From Oidiodendron maius Zn (lineage: Eukaryota; Ascomycota; Leotiomycetes; Myxotrichaceae), in the NCBI GenBank assembly GCA_000827325.1, contig KN832880.1:1602112-1666111 (forward strand): a DNA stretch of 64,000 bases, in the 5' to 3' direction. The notes beneath the pieces are model-generated. The model saw only the letters and a list, made by a program, of their open reading frames with translations. It ran no database searches and was not told where the DNA came from. How positions within the stretch are numbered: the stretch's first letter is position 1; the number at the start of each line of letters is the position of its first letter. The translations under genes and the position numbers were made by a program. Positions 33,789 through 45,089 of this stretch are shown in pieces.

Positions 33789-34930
33789 ATGGTAGCAGCA
33801 ACGAAGGAATTCACCCCAGGCGAATACGCGTCCTTTCCTACTGGAATTGACAGCCTTAGGTTGGAGACATTCTCTCTCGCCCGGCTTGAGAATGGAGACG
33901 AAGCCTTGGAAGAAAAGCTGTTTGAAACATGCAAAACGCGCGGCTTCTTCTACCTCGACATGCGTGACAGCCAGCACAGCTCCCTAGTGGAAATCGGTGA
34001 GGCTGTCGTCAGAATTGGCGAGGAGGTATTTAAGCTACCGCTAGAAGAGAAGCAAAAATATACCGGCGGGTTAATGCCCGTTTATGGGTAACTTAGCTCA
34101 CCAACCCCATGGCCCCAGGCTTAAAAGTAACTGACTTCTCACGCGTCCCCAGCTACAAGGCGGCCGGCCGAGCCCGCACCGACGCCGCAGACACACCCGA
34201 CCTGGCTGAGTTCTTCAACATAGCCAAGGACGGCATCATCGTAGACAACGTCGCCCCGCCCGGTGCTCGCTCCTGGCCTGCCCCCGTCCAGGCGGGCCAA
34301 CCAGTTATTGAACGTTTCGCTAAAGAGTCGCACTCCTGCGGCATGGTCGTGCTGGCCGCACTGGGCCGCCGCCTTGGCCTGCCTTCTGGGACGTTTGAGG
34401 CGCTCCACCGCATCAGGGAGCCTTCGACCGACAGCGTGCGGGTCTCGCGCGGGCCACCGAACCAGACAGCGGAGGGGCCTATGATCTTTACGCCCGGGCA
34501 CACCGACGCCACCTCCATAACGCTGCTGTGGAACTGGGTGGGAGGTCTACAGATATGGACTGAGCCGGACCGGGGGCTTAATGACTTTAAGACCGTCATT
34601 GACCCGATCGACCAGGGCCGGTGGGTATGGGTGGAGCCGCCACCACCAGGGCACATCATTATCAACCTTGGGGATGCGGCCGTCCAGTACTCCGGGGGTT
34701 TGTTGTGCTCCGCGCGGCACAGGGTGTTGCCCCCGCCAGGGGAACAGGGACGACGCCCGCGGTATAGCCTCGTATACTTCGTGCGGCCCGAGGACGCGGC
34801 GGTGCTCAAGCGGCTGGAGGCGCCTGGAATCCCGGCCGGACGGTTCGAGGATGATGCTGTGGCGATGACGTTTAAGGACTATGTCACCCAGCACGGTGCG
34901 AGTTTCTTAAGGAGGAAGGTTGCGGCGTGA
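33789..34930 (+). CDS. 2-oxoglutarate/Fe(II)-dependent oxygenase (isopenicillin N synthase-like)
   Basis: Two exons, 33789-34087 and 34153-34930, give 358 residues; the 65-nt intron (GTAACT...CCCCAG) restores PVYGYKAAGRA. The N-terminal DIOX_N-type region has TCKTRGFFYLDM. The catalytic iron ligands are His216 and Asp218 in HTDATSITLLW and His289 in CSARHRVLPP; the 2-oxoglutarate contacts Arg303 and Ser305 are in RYSLVYF. These enzymes hydroxylate, desaturate or cyclise small molecules in the cytosol. Exon 2 is much more GC-rich than its surroundings and has long open frames on the opposite strand that are only shadows. Its position head to head with a flavin monooxygenase suggests a shared pathway. 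Confidence 0.9.
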
Positions 34931-36179
34931 TAAGGGTAGATGTTAGGCTTAGGTAAAATCGAAACTCAATTCCAAAGGAAGGTAAAAGCAACCTTGAAAA
35001 TTAAAGTGGGATTTTCATACTAAAGCCTAATTAAAATTAATTATAGATACTACTAGCGTAAACTACTTTCTTATATAAGTATTAGAAAGAAAGATATAGT
35101 TAGTTAAATCGCTGCAACTGCCTGAATCTGCCTAACCACCTAACCTAACCAAGAAACCACTTAAAATTTTAAAAATCTATACTAATATGGGGGGTAAGAA
35201 AACCCAAGCCCCCGAGGACTGATCTTAACCGTTGTGTTTTTATAGTTATAATTGTCTTCAAAAAGACTTCAAAATACTTGATTCCTTATTGAACCTTAGC
35301 TAATATTTCCTCGCGCAACTATCTAGAGAGGAAAGGTTGCGGTAATTTAGCTGGTCCCTTTTTCTTTTACTGGCTTGTAGCCAAACACTCGTAACCTGCT
35401 ATGGTGGAGCCGCAGCCTCCTGCACAACGCCTACAATTGAAACATGGCGGTCTAAATTCTTATCCATTTGAGTTTGGTGGGAAAGGATCTGAAATAGTCT
35501 TAAAGTAGCAAGTTCGATAAGAAATGAGAAAGCAAGTAACACAAAGATAGGGCTAGTATATTGCCACATAGCACAGTGAAGACAAAAGTTTCGGGGCTTT
35601 AGGTTAGCCATATCACACCCAGCACTCTCCTAGTTCCCTACTTCCAAGCTAATATAGCTGGGGGATAGGGACCTGTGCTCCACAATTAGATATTGGGTAC
35701 GGCCGGATAGTTGGGGAGCAGACAGAGTCTGATCGAAATAATCAATCTAATCGCCACCAGTAGATGCTAGTTTAATGTCGATGGCAAGTATCTCATCCCT
35801 TGCGAGAATCAATCATCATTTCTTGATTAATTGAATCCGTTATCGCTCACGTACTACGCAACCGTGTTTCCGTATAGCTTTCGTAGAGCGTCACGAGAAG
35901 CAGACGAGAAGGCGTGGGTTGACATCGTAAGTTTAGCGCTAGATCTATTTATCAAGTCCGATGGTCTATGCATTTAAGTGAAGTGTGGTTAAAGAATGTG
36001 GGCTGCTCATATTGTAGGTTAGAAGGTTTCGTCCGCACATTCGTCCGATTTTCATCCGTGTTTTTGCCCATACGAGTAACTTCTCATAGACATATTTTTC
36101 CATTAATTTCTCCCATTATTGTGTAAAGTACCTTTCATTTTCATTTAATTTGGGATAATATCTTTTCATTATCGCAGCT
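34931..36179. other. AT-rich intergenic region
   Basis: 1.25 kb without a supported gene. A 70-codon minus frame (35611-35399) contains a hydrophobic stretch, but nothing else supports it. Confidence 0.4.
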
Positions 36180-37267
36180 ATGATGGGTTGGTTCTTATCA
36201 TTTCTCTACTCACAACTCTTTGTGACTCTTTCTAAACCTTCCGAAGACTTTACGGGCCAAACTATTATCATAACTGGGTCAAACACAGGACTTGGCCTTG
36301 AAGCCGCTCGCCATATTTCGGAGCTAAATGCCTCACTAGTCGTCCTCGCTGTACGAAACGAATCCAAAGGTGCTGCAGCAAAGCAATCCATTCTTGCGAG
36401 TACCGGACGACACTCATCCAGCATCGAGGTATGGGATCTAGACCTACAGTCTTATGAATCTGTCAAGGCTTTTGAAAATAGGGTAAATAAATTAAAACGC
36501 CTTGATGCCGTGCTGGAAAATGCCGGGTTCATGACAAAGTACTTTAGGGTTGTGGGAGGATTTGAATCAACAATCACAACAAACGTGATAAGCACTTTTC
36601 TTCTGGCGCTGATTCTTTTACCGAAATTAAAAGAGTCTGCGACAAAGTTCAATACCAAGCCGCGACTCTCCATTGTGGCATCTGACCTCCATTTCGTTGC
36701 GAAGTTCCCTGAAGGCAAAGCGGAGAATATTTTCGATGTCCTAAATGATGAAAAGTCTGCCATTATGTCTATGGAAAGGTAAAACCCTTATTTAGACAAT
36801 AAACCTATCTTTGATTTGTAGACTAGGTATGCTGTCTCAAAACTTATCGTGGTGTTTGGTGTTCGTGAACTCAGCACTCTCATGACGCAAAATGCAAAGT
36901 CGGGTTTCTCAGAAGTCATCATCAATTGCTTGACTCCCGGAGCATGTAGGTCGGGCTTTGATCGGGAGAGTACTGGTGCGAAAAGATTTATATTTGAAAT
37001 TATGCAAACCGCAATTGCGCGAACGACTGAGGCAGGTAGCAGGACTCTAGTTGCTGGTGTCGCAGCTGGAGAAGAAAGTCATGGAAAATACATGGCAGAT
37101 TTCCAGGTTGCAGAGTACGTATATACATTTCCCAACTTCCTTTATCCTGGCAACAAAACTCGCTTGAGTCAGTAAATTGCTAATGATATAATTGTAGTCC
37201 CAGCCCGATGGTCTTAAGTCCCGAAGGAGCGAAATTGCAGACGAAAGTTTGGGAGCAGCTGTTATAG
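36180..37267 (+). CDS. Short-chain dehydrogenase/reductase, three exons
   Basis: Exons 36180-36778, 36827-37114 and 37198-37267 give 318 residues with consistent phases. The N-terminus is hydrophobic (MMGWFLSFLYSQLFVTLS), possibly a membrane anchor. Motifs are GQTIIITGSNTGLGLEAARH (cofactor site), LENAG, the catalytic Ser in SIVASDLHF and YAVSK (YxxxK), the last created by the first splice. The C-terminus reads PSPMVLSPEGAKLQTKVWEQ. It belongs to the same broad SDR group as the gene at 29078 but is clearly divergent. Intron 1 (48 nt) uses the second of two close AG sites (ACTAG). The substrate is unknown. Confidence 0.85.
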
Positions 37268-37822
37268 GACGGCAATGTTTGCACTTCCCACTTCCCAGCC
37301 CTATGTATCACGTGACCAGCGCTGCCTTTACTCTGGCCCGGCTCAACTTCGGCTCAGGTTTGCTCAGGTTTGCTCAGGTTTGCTCAGGTCTGCTCAGGGC
37401 CTGCTCACCCCTATTACGCGACGCGGCTTAGCAAGACTAACCTCACCAGAAATCATCAACTTTTAACGAGGGGCCTTTTCAGGTCCCTCCTCCCCTAGCT
37501 AAGGATCCAAAATATTTACCCTGCCTAGTCTAAAATTAGCTTTTTCTTCTTTCCTCTCTAAGCTTTCACCGTGTCCACCTTTATGCAATAGAGGGAGTTC
37601 AACTTTCCTTGTCTGAATTCCGCTATTAGGGTAACAACACACCGATCAGACGTCCTGATGTGATCAATAGACTTGACGTTGTCAGGGTCTGATATAGGTG
37701 CAATCTCTCTTGTATAGCTAGCTAGCTAGGAAGTATATGAGAACTAAGTACAGTGAGGCCTTGCCTAGTGGGTGCCTGAGGCTGCAATATCCCCCCTTCC
37801 CCCTAAGTTGATACTCTAAAGT
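37268..37822. other. Intergenic with a decamer tandem repeat
   Basis: Positions 37351-37400 hold five near-perfect 10-bp units (GGCTCAGGTT / TGCTCAGGTT). There is no gene. Confidence 0.7.
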
Positions 37823-38181
37823 TGTGACAGCCTGGCTACTGTAAGCTTCACGAGGGAGGCAGTGGCCAGCAAAAGGTGCTGTATTGACGAAGACAATTAA
37901 ACTAAGGAGAGAAGAACTCAGTGCAGCACGCTCAACTATATAAATACAGCTCAGCCTGGATTAAGCCTAGTGCTGAAAGGACGTAGCGAATCGCTGGCGC
38001 CCGCTCCGCCACACTAGTCCTAATCCGTTATAAATCCTCCTCAACCACCACACCTGGATCGCAGCCACACCTAGCGCCTCGCTTAAGCTAAGGTCTGTCA
38101 AATTGCCTATAAAACTGCCTATAGGCAATTTATCAGGTAACAGGCAATTTGTCAGGTGACCAGGCTGGCTGGGCCGTCACA
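37823..38181. repeat. LTR-retrotransposon fossil (LTR-like, TGTGAC...GTCACA)
   Basis: 359 bp bounded by TGTGACAGCC and GGCCGTCACA. Its first 90 bp match the reverse complement of the solo LTR at 39092-39253, so it is a diverged member of the same family in the opposite orientation. No target-site duplication is visible, and internal palindromic insertions make it longer. It is old and decayed. Confidence 0.65.
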
Positions 38182-39091
38182 GGAGGAGTTCTATATTAGG
38201 TATAAAAATTCTTGAACTGAGGTCACATAGTGCACAGGTCGTAGTCAGGAATCAAGGTGAAACTCAGTGTTATTGACTATTGAGTGATGCAGAGACAACT
38301 GAGGTGATTAGACTACAGAACACAACACTCATTATATACCTGCTCAGGTGGCAGCATACGTAAGCCCTTACGACTATACAGTCGTAATGCCATTGCGTAT
38401 GTTGCCACTAACCTAAGACATCGTGATATATATGCCTGAAGCCCTGACACAGTCAACAAAAATTCTAGGGAGGTTCAAAATATAATAAATAGCTAGAAGG
38501 GGTCAGGTTAAAGTATACTTAAAACATTATCAACCTGCCTTAAAGGACTATATTCAGTTATAATTGAATCTATTACTGACTGCTCTATAGCACTGATTGG
38601 TTTGCTACACTCTTAGTGCTAGTCTCAACAATAATCTACCTGCTTCATTTGTTTCAGAGTTTGATAATATGTTAGATTAATGCAGCTGCCTTTGAGCGAA
38701 AACAAGGTCTGCATTAAGAGATAGTGGAGAGACAGTACAGAGACAGGGCACAGGGACAGGGGTGCAGAAACAGGGTGTAGAAACAGGGTGCAGTAACTAC
38801 ACTAGGCAAATTCATTTGATTTGTTGATACTAGTGCACTAAGGCAGTTAGTCAAAGCATAAGGTAAACTGATCGAGTTATAATAAGGAAAAGAATGTAGT
38901 AACCGAATGTAGATATAAGACCCCCTGAGAAGATAGTTGTAATTGCTAGAAAAGTCAGTCAATAATCTACCTTATCTAATCAGTTTAGGACTTATATATA
39001 AGTCTTAATAAATGCATACGCTGATTCAGCAATATAGTCAAAATTAAGCCAGCGTATACTAGCTTACATTGAAGTGACTGTAGTTCCGAAG
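38182..39091. other. Decayed repeat debris between the two LTRs
   Basis: There is no intact gene. A 28-bp-arm imperfect hairpin lies at about 38348-38407 (GTGGCAGCATACG ... CGTATGTTGCCAC). A weak retroelement-like coding trace is possible near 38700-39060 but not secure. Confidence 0.4.
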
Positions 39092-39253
39092 TGTGACGGC
39101 ACATGCGTCACGTGGCTAGGAGGTCTGCGTTTGCACTTATATTAAACCTCTGCGCACCTAGCTAGTTGCTCCTTACTTTAGTATCTTCGTCAATACAGCA
39201 TCTTTGCCAGCCACTGCCTCCCTTGTGAAGCTTATAGTAGCTGGGCTGTCACA
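39092..39253. repeat. Solo LTR with 5-bp target duplication
   Basis: 162 bp starting TGTGACGGC and ending GCTGTCACA, flanked by CGAAG on both sides (39087-39091 and 39254-39258). This is the footprint of an LTR element whose two LTRs recombined. The exact target duplication implies a fairly recent insertion. The family (gypsy or copia) cannot be decided without the interior. Confidence 0.85.
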
Positions 39254-39425
39254 CGAAGTAAGTGCATTGATTAGTCCAGGCCTGGACTACAGACTCAACC
39301 TGGCCTGGACTTAGCTAGGTTGATTGAACGTATCTGGCACACTCTAGCTGTTATCGATCGATATCTTTACTATTCATTAGAGACCTTTCTAAATATTCTA
39401 TAATTTTGTATCAAGTATTATACTA

Positions 39426-41286
39426 ACGTATATGATAAGCGGGCGGAACAGACAGCCGAGCGGAACACTTTCCCCTGAAATACTACCCTTTACCTTAATT
39501 ATAATACAACAACATTAAGAATTAACTATAATTACATTAAAAGTAGTTAAGCTAAAGAGCTTTGTACCTCCTGACAAGTGTATGCAGTGTGTCTAGGCTG
39601 CCTACAAATACTACAGCACCGCGGCTTCCTCTGACGCTCCCCTACTTGACCACTAATCTGCTGTGTTTCCTGTACTTCTTGCCTACCTATATCTTGCTGC
39701 ACTTGTAGCTCCTCTATATCTTGTACAGTAAGTGTCCCTCTATGTTGTATACGTGTTCTTTTAGCTCTTCGACGCTTACTTAATGCTTCATTAGCCTTGT
39801 GTAATGCTGATACCTCCGTATGCAGCAAAGCCACCTTATATATCATTACCTTTGCCCCCTTTACAAATTGGTCAATAGCGCTAAGCATTGAAGTGGGGGA
39901 GCTATTCAGGTGATTAGTAACACGACTCTTAATTAAACAGGTTTGTGAGTCGGCTTCTAGAGGGTTTTGTGGTGTCTTTGAAACCTAGGTATGTGATGTG
40001 CCTGGTCTAGAGCTTAAGGGTATAGGAGTCTGTAGCTGTACATCAAGCTTAGAAATAACCCTTTCTGGATTGTATAGTATAAGGCTAGCTCCTGTAAAGC
40101 CGCCCTGTATATTTGTATCCGTTATAGAGGCAAAGAATGCTTCCCGGAATGCTAATAAGAACTCAAGCTTGCTTATATAAGTAATATATATATATATTAA
40201 CCCCTTAATTTGGCGGCTGTACGACTGCTTCAATAGCCTAAAGCATCCAATATCTAGTGGCTGGAGGAGGTGTAAAGAATGTGGAGGTATACAGAGTGTA
40301 ATAATGTCATGTGCTTGGCAGTAAAGCTCGAATTTAGTGGAGTGGTGGCTCTTATAGCCATCAAGGATTAGCAACCGATATTTACCCCTTGTACGAGGTG
40401 TAGTATACTTATTAAAGTGCTTAATCTATTCTAGACCTGCCTTATTGGTAGTCCAGCCATTATCTGTTGTCTTGATCAGCTAGTGTCTTGGTATATTATA
40501 TACCTTATACCAGTTAATCAAGTGGTATTGTGCAGCAAGTATAATGAATGGTGGAATTGCCCAGCTATCAGAGTTCACTCCTTAAATCACTGTAGCCCAT
40601 TCATGATTGTCTGGCTGTGCTAATTTAGCTCTACTATAGCTATCTGAAGTTGTAACCACTATGCCTGCAAATATTATACCTATCATGAATCCCGTCTTAT
40701 TAAAGTTATAGATATCCTTGTCTGTAATACTATACTCTTCCTTTGTATGTTATATAAGATTAAACTACTTGCCAATGATCTTTAGATCCTTACATTTAGC
40801 TCTCTAGTAGTTGTATTTACAAGCAAAGCATATATAGAGCTCTAATCAGTGTCGTACAAAGTTGTAAGCCTATCGTTAGCCAATATCTGACGCATCGTAT
40901 ATGTGTAACAGTTGATTAGCTATATCCTCTACACTACTTAGCCTAGGTGGAAAAGATCGTATATAGAGCTCAATTATATACCGAACAATCGTCTCCTCTT
41001 CTAGATCTGTAAGCTTGCGAGAGTTGGGTGGAATATTATATTGTATAGGTTGGCCAGCTTGTCGGTAATATAGGGTTGTTGGCCGTACATCATACAGCTT
41101 TACTGCAGCTTGTAAGCTAAGATTGTTGCTGTTTTGAATAGCTTTAAGTGCCAAAATAACTCTAGCTTCATATGAAGTAGAAGCCATGTTGTGTTGTAAG
41201 GGAATTTAGTTATGAAAGGTGGTGGGTAGCATTTCAGGGAAAAGTGTTCCGCTCGGCTGTCTGTTCCGCCCGCTTATCATATACGT
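39426..41286 (-). mobile_element. Fot1/pogo-type DNA transposon, RIP-damaged
   Basis: 1861 bp, flanked by TA on both sides (39424-39425; 41287-41288), as expected for the Tc1/mariner superfamily. The terminal inverted repeats are about 55 bp and nearly identical: ACGTATATGATAAGCGGGCG inward from the left end, and its complement from the right. The transposase is on the minus strand. An N-terminal HTH/CENP-B-like part (41187-40876; ALKAIQNSNNLSLQAAVKLY) is followed by the DDE_1 domain (LLILDGYKSHHSTKF; PPHSLHLLQPLDIGCFRLLK) and a C-terminal part with a Cys/His knuckle (CCSICRQPRHTAYTC). The reading frame is cut by stops that look like TGG-to-TAG and CAG-to-TAG changes, for example GLE-stop-IKHFNKY near 40430. 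All fit CpA-to-TpA mutation. It is not autonomous. Confidence 0.9.
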
Positions 41287-41930
41287 TAGACTTAAAACCC
41301 GATTTTAATGTATTTCTTTTTGCTTTGCTTTCAAAATAGATCTCTATACTCTCTACTTAAAACATCAGTTTACTATTTACACTTGCGAGAACCCTTGTTG
41401 TCCCTTATCCTCTTATACTTTTCTCTGCGGATAAAATACACTGCCCTCTACTGTTACTAGGCTCTCAAAACTCCTCAGGTATCCCACTGGATCTCTCGTT
41501 ACCTACCCTTACCTACAATGCCCATTTGCAAAGCTCTTCGAATGGATAGGTCCGGAAAACCCAGGTACCACAGACGGTATTCACTTGACCTCCATTGTTC
41601 AGACCTGATTATTGAATACACGTTAGCGTGTGCTGCAACAGCCTTCAGTACCAAGATTTGCGCTTACATCTAGCGAGAATAATGAGAAGTGGAGCGTTAC
41701 GAAATGTTTTCTAGCCTGTTTTGCCCGGTGCGCACTCTTGGAGGATTAGGAGCCCCAACAAAAGAATATGGTTGCATAGGTATTACAGTGATCTGGTCCA
41801 CTGCATGCAATCACGATGGCATTCCCATTATGGAAACAAATACTTCCATCGCAAAAGCCCATGCTACCTTCGTTAGCTAGACTTTTAGGTAATCTAACCC
41901 ATGAGGTCCGTGACACTTGATAGATGAAGT
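41287..41930. other. Intergenic, nothing firm
   Basis: A 63-codon plus frame at 41689 has no support. Confidence 0.4.
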
Positions 41931-42190
41931 TACTCTGGGTGTGGCAGTTGGTGCTGCTGAGGCAGGGGCAGGAATACGCGGCATCATAGAAGTCGTTTCC
42001 GCACAGCTAGGTGGGAGAACTGGGATAGTTGAGCATGGCTGGCCTGCGGAGAGAATCCCGTACTGATATATGCAGTTGTCAAGGGTGACGTTGATGCAGC
42101 GAGCTGCAGTTGTTTTTCGTGGTGCCGTTGAACTCGGCGATAAACTTGCTCCGCTTCCTGATCCACGGTAAATTGTGTCTGTATACGAGA
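41930..42190 (-). pseudogene. Fragment of a secreted-protein domain related to the neighbouring gene
   Basis: Minus-strand pieces in different frames read FTVDQEAEQVYRR, KFIAEFNGTTKNNCSS and RCINVTLDNCIYQYGILSAG followed by QPC. The first resembles QFTVNQDALVSAGDKFC of the gene just upstream (42319-44113), so this looks like a decayed duplicate of that protein's C-terminal cysteine domain. No complete frame remains. Confidence 0.4.
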
Positions 42191-42318
42191 TACCGAAAGG
42201 CTAAGAAGATTTAGGGAATTTAAAGCCGGTAACCTGAGCTCGCACAGGTGGTAGCGAGCAGTATGGCCTCTAGTAGGCTAAACAGGGAAGAATAACACTT
42301 AACTGTATTCACGGCGCA

Positions 42319-44113
42319 TCAAGAGGCGACTATCCCAAGTGGCCAACCCCAGTAATATGGGGGTAGATTACCCACACTGCAGCTACCTGGATTCTGGAAG
42401 CTGCCAGTGCTACCCATGCACTGATCCACTGCGGTAATGTTAAACCACTGGCAGTTAATACTAGCGGCGCCACCCTGGCGTGAACTCTGACCCACATCAC
42501 ATTTATCGTAAATACTCTGGAATGCCGCTTTACAGTCATCTTGGTTAAGCTGCAAGCTGTTCGTGCAGCCTTCATCGAGGTACGCAAATACCCATAACTG
42601 GCCGCCGCTGCTAGCGCCATCCGTGATATATTCGGTCACACCATTGACGTAGGGGTTACTAGGGATCGGCCAGAGCGACTGACCGTTCTTATCTGAGCAG
42701 AATTTGTCGCCAGCGCTTACTAGCGCATCCTGGTTTACGGTGAACTGCTTAGGCGTATTGCATGTCGGTGTAGGCGTGGCCGAGGTGATGGATGGGGTAA
42801 TGCTGGTAGTCGTTGTAGACGTAGCGGGAGGCGGAGGAAGATCTGATATCGACATTGCGAATATGCCGCAGCTATCCTGTAGACTCCCCGCTCCGGAAAT
42901 AGTGTGACTGTTGAATTCGCCTATTTGTTTTCTTAGTGTTTGTCATAATAGGTAAGTGAGAGATAAATATAATAAACCTACAAGCTGTGATAATTTGCGT
43001 GTAGCTTATGTTACAGCCGAGATCACAGGTATTGGCTGTTTTGCTAAAGTTGAAGAATATGGAGCTTCCGTATGTGTTTTGTAAACCAGTCGCGTTCCCT
43101 TGTATAGTAACGTTACTACTTTTGGATAGATCAAGGTCAGTACAGAATTTGTTGGCAAGGGCCTGGGCTTCCACAACATCGATACTGTCGTTGGATGGGG
43201 TACATTGTGCTGTTGATGCGGGCCTTGTGGATGTAGTACTGCTAGCAAAGTCGTCACCTGTAGGGGTTGGCCCCGACGCAGTCATGTCGAATTGGAAGAA
43301 ATACAGATAGTCTGAGTATGGGGGATCCCCAATTGCCGTAACTGTCTCTACGGCACTAGAAGTGGTGGTGGTTGTAGGTAGTGTGGCTGTAGGAGAATTT
43401 GAAGGAGGGTTAGGCGCTATATTAATATTCCAAATGTATGGCGTCATTGGGAAGGGGTGATAGAGTCCCACTCCTAATATGCCCGGAACAACTAGGCCGA
43501 CTGCGAGTATAATTACTCCAAGTTGGATTGCCTCGTCCGCTGTAAGAACGATTCCTGATTTGGCTAACGTTGACACAATATCTAACCCAATAGCTTCTGC
43601 TGTCTTTCCACCAGCGCTATCTACAATTGGTTGTAGAGTTGCAACTAATGCTGGGGCAATAATAGCGGCAGCAATTAACGCAGTCGGAGCTGCTCCTGCA
43701 GGGGCGGTTGTGGTTGTAATGAAGGACACATATTCTGTCGAAGTTGAGACTGTTGTAGCGCCATTAGTCGCTGTAGTAGTAATAGGTGTAACGCCTAAGT
43801 ATGAAGTCTGAGTCGCTGTCCAGACTGCCTTGTTAGTTGTAAGCGTGCTCCCAGACTCTATTGTGGTAGTCGGTTGGACTGTGAGCCATTGGTAACCGCC
43901 ATCAAGGGTAACTAAGGGTGGGATAGTGTTGATGCCGACGTTGCAACTCGATGAGCCGCCTGGAAGAGTTGTACAGCTTGGTTCTACTGCATGGATCACA
44001 GTATTCCCGGCGGATAGGGGGATTCCGTTTGTTTTGCCGATAAGCGATGATAGTAAGGCAAGGAGAAGAAAGGTTAGAGGCGACGGGAGATAAAGGAGTG
44101 AAGACATAGACAT
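42319..44113 (-). CDS. Secreted Ser/Thr-rich protein with cysteine modules
   Basis: Two exons, 44113-42982 and 42920-42319, join in phase across a 61-nt intron (GTAGGT...AAATAG) to give 577 residues. The start at 44113 places a signal peptide first (LPSPLTFLLLALLSSLIG). A Thr-rich stretch follows, then a long hydrophobic Ala/Val-rich segment (about 150-240, including VIILAVGLVVPGILGVGL) that could be a membrane span. Two extracellular-type modules then follow, each with paired cysteines and N-glycosylation sites, separated by a Ser/Thr/Pro linker (PPPPATSTTTTSITP). The second module ends CSVGNLPPYYWGWP. I recognise no named family. A cell-surface or secreted glycoprotein is the best guess. 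Confidence 0.7.
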
Positions 44114-44423
44114 AGCTGAAGTCTGAGCACAATAGTTATAAGATACTATTGACTTACTTAAGCAGTGAGTACCAGGGTAAAAGAGTATTGAGAAGAGAGA
44201 CAAAGCCATTGATATAGAACGTTTTGAAGAAGCGGACTTTTCAAGTACAGTTTGTGGCTTTGACAACACCCTCACACCAAACATTGGCATTCTATGGACA
44301 TTCCCTCCTGTCACAGCATGTTGGAATCCTCGCATCCTTCACTTTCTCAGAGGCGCTTCTGAACTGCGGTCTGTGGGATCAGGATTGCCATGTCGCTCGG
44401 CGGTGTTGCGATTTTCAGCCTCA
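44114..44423. other. Short intergenic region
   Basis: 310 bp. If the last intron of the next gene is spliced, its 3' end would extend into 44360-44423. Confidence 0.4.
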
Positions 44424-45089
44424 TCATTTAGGACGCCCGGTGGGGGCCAGTATGAAACAAGTGCGCAGTTCAGATTCCGCCACCTTCTTCGTCCTGTCCA
44501 AGGTTAACAATAGTAAACAACAAAACGACTGCGAGGATAACCGTTCGTTACCTTCGCTATCTGTCTCCTGAATCCACGTTTCTGGCGGCGGCCAGTCATA
44601 TACAGGGGCAGTTTCTGGATCGATGATGTAAGGTGTTGGTGCGGGCTCATCGGGAAAATCATCACCCTCTGGTAATGGTTGGGTTCGAGCCCAGCGCGAA
44701 TACTCTTCGAACTCGGCCATCTCCTGATCTGAGAGCGTGATGGTACTATCTCCAGGCCTACCGATAGCCAGGGATACTCCTGATTCTGGGTTGTAGATGT
44801 AATTTACGTCGTAGATCTCAGATTGCAAGGGCTCATCGGGAAAATCATCGCCATATGGTAATGGTTGGGATGGAGCCAAGCTCGCAGCCTCGTCGAAGTC
44901 GGCCTTCATCCGATCTGAGATCGCGATGGTACTATCTCCTGGCCTACCGATAGCCACGGACACTCCTGGTTCAATGGGCTGCTCAGCGTTCTCTATACCA
45001 CCAACCTGAGGGGTTTCAGTCTGGACCGGGTGATCCCGTGGTGCTGGCGGCTGATTGCTAGCATTCTGGTCGGATTTAGCGGGAGCCAT
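44424..45089 (-). CDS. Acidic protein with an internal duplicated module, unknown function
   Basis: 221 residues from the ATG at 45089. Two copies of a roughly 50-residue module follow one another: one begins VSVAIGRPGDSTIAISD and the other VSLAIGRPGDSTITLSD, both ending in QPLP.GDDFPDEP. The nucleotide sequences of the copies are also still similar, so the duplication is recent. No signal peptide or membrane segment is seen. The C-terminus is uncertain: a GTAACG...GGACAG intron at about 44558-44494 would replace the last 40 residues with a different tail ending near 44352. Function unknown. Confidence 0.55.
   Translation of the reverse strand: MAPAKSDQNASNQPPAPRDHPVQTETPQVGGIENAEQPIEPGVSVAIGRPGDSTIAISDRMKADFDEAASLAPSQPLPYGDDFPDEPLQSEIYDVNYIYNPESGVSLAIGRPGDSTITLSDQEMAEFEEYSRWARTQPLPEGDDFPDEPAPTPYIIDPETAPVYDWPPPETWIQETDSEGNERLSSQSFCCLLLLTLDRTKKVAESELRTCFILAPTGRPK

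Noticed and set aside
34139-34894. Long minus-strand frames opposite the 2-oxoglutarate oxygenase
   Set aside because: Shadows caused by the high GC content of exon 2; the plus strand carries all catalytic residues.
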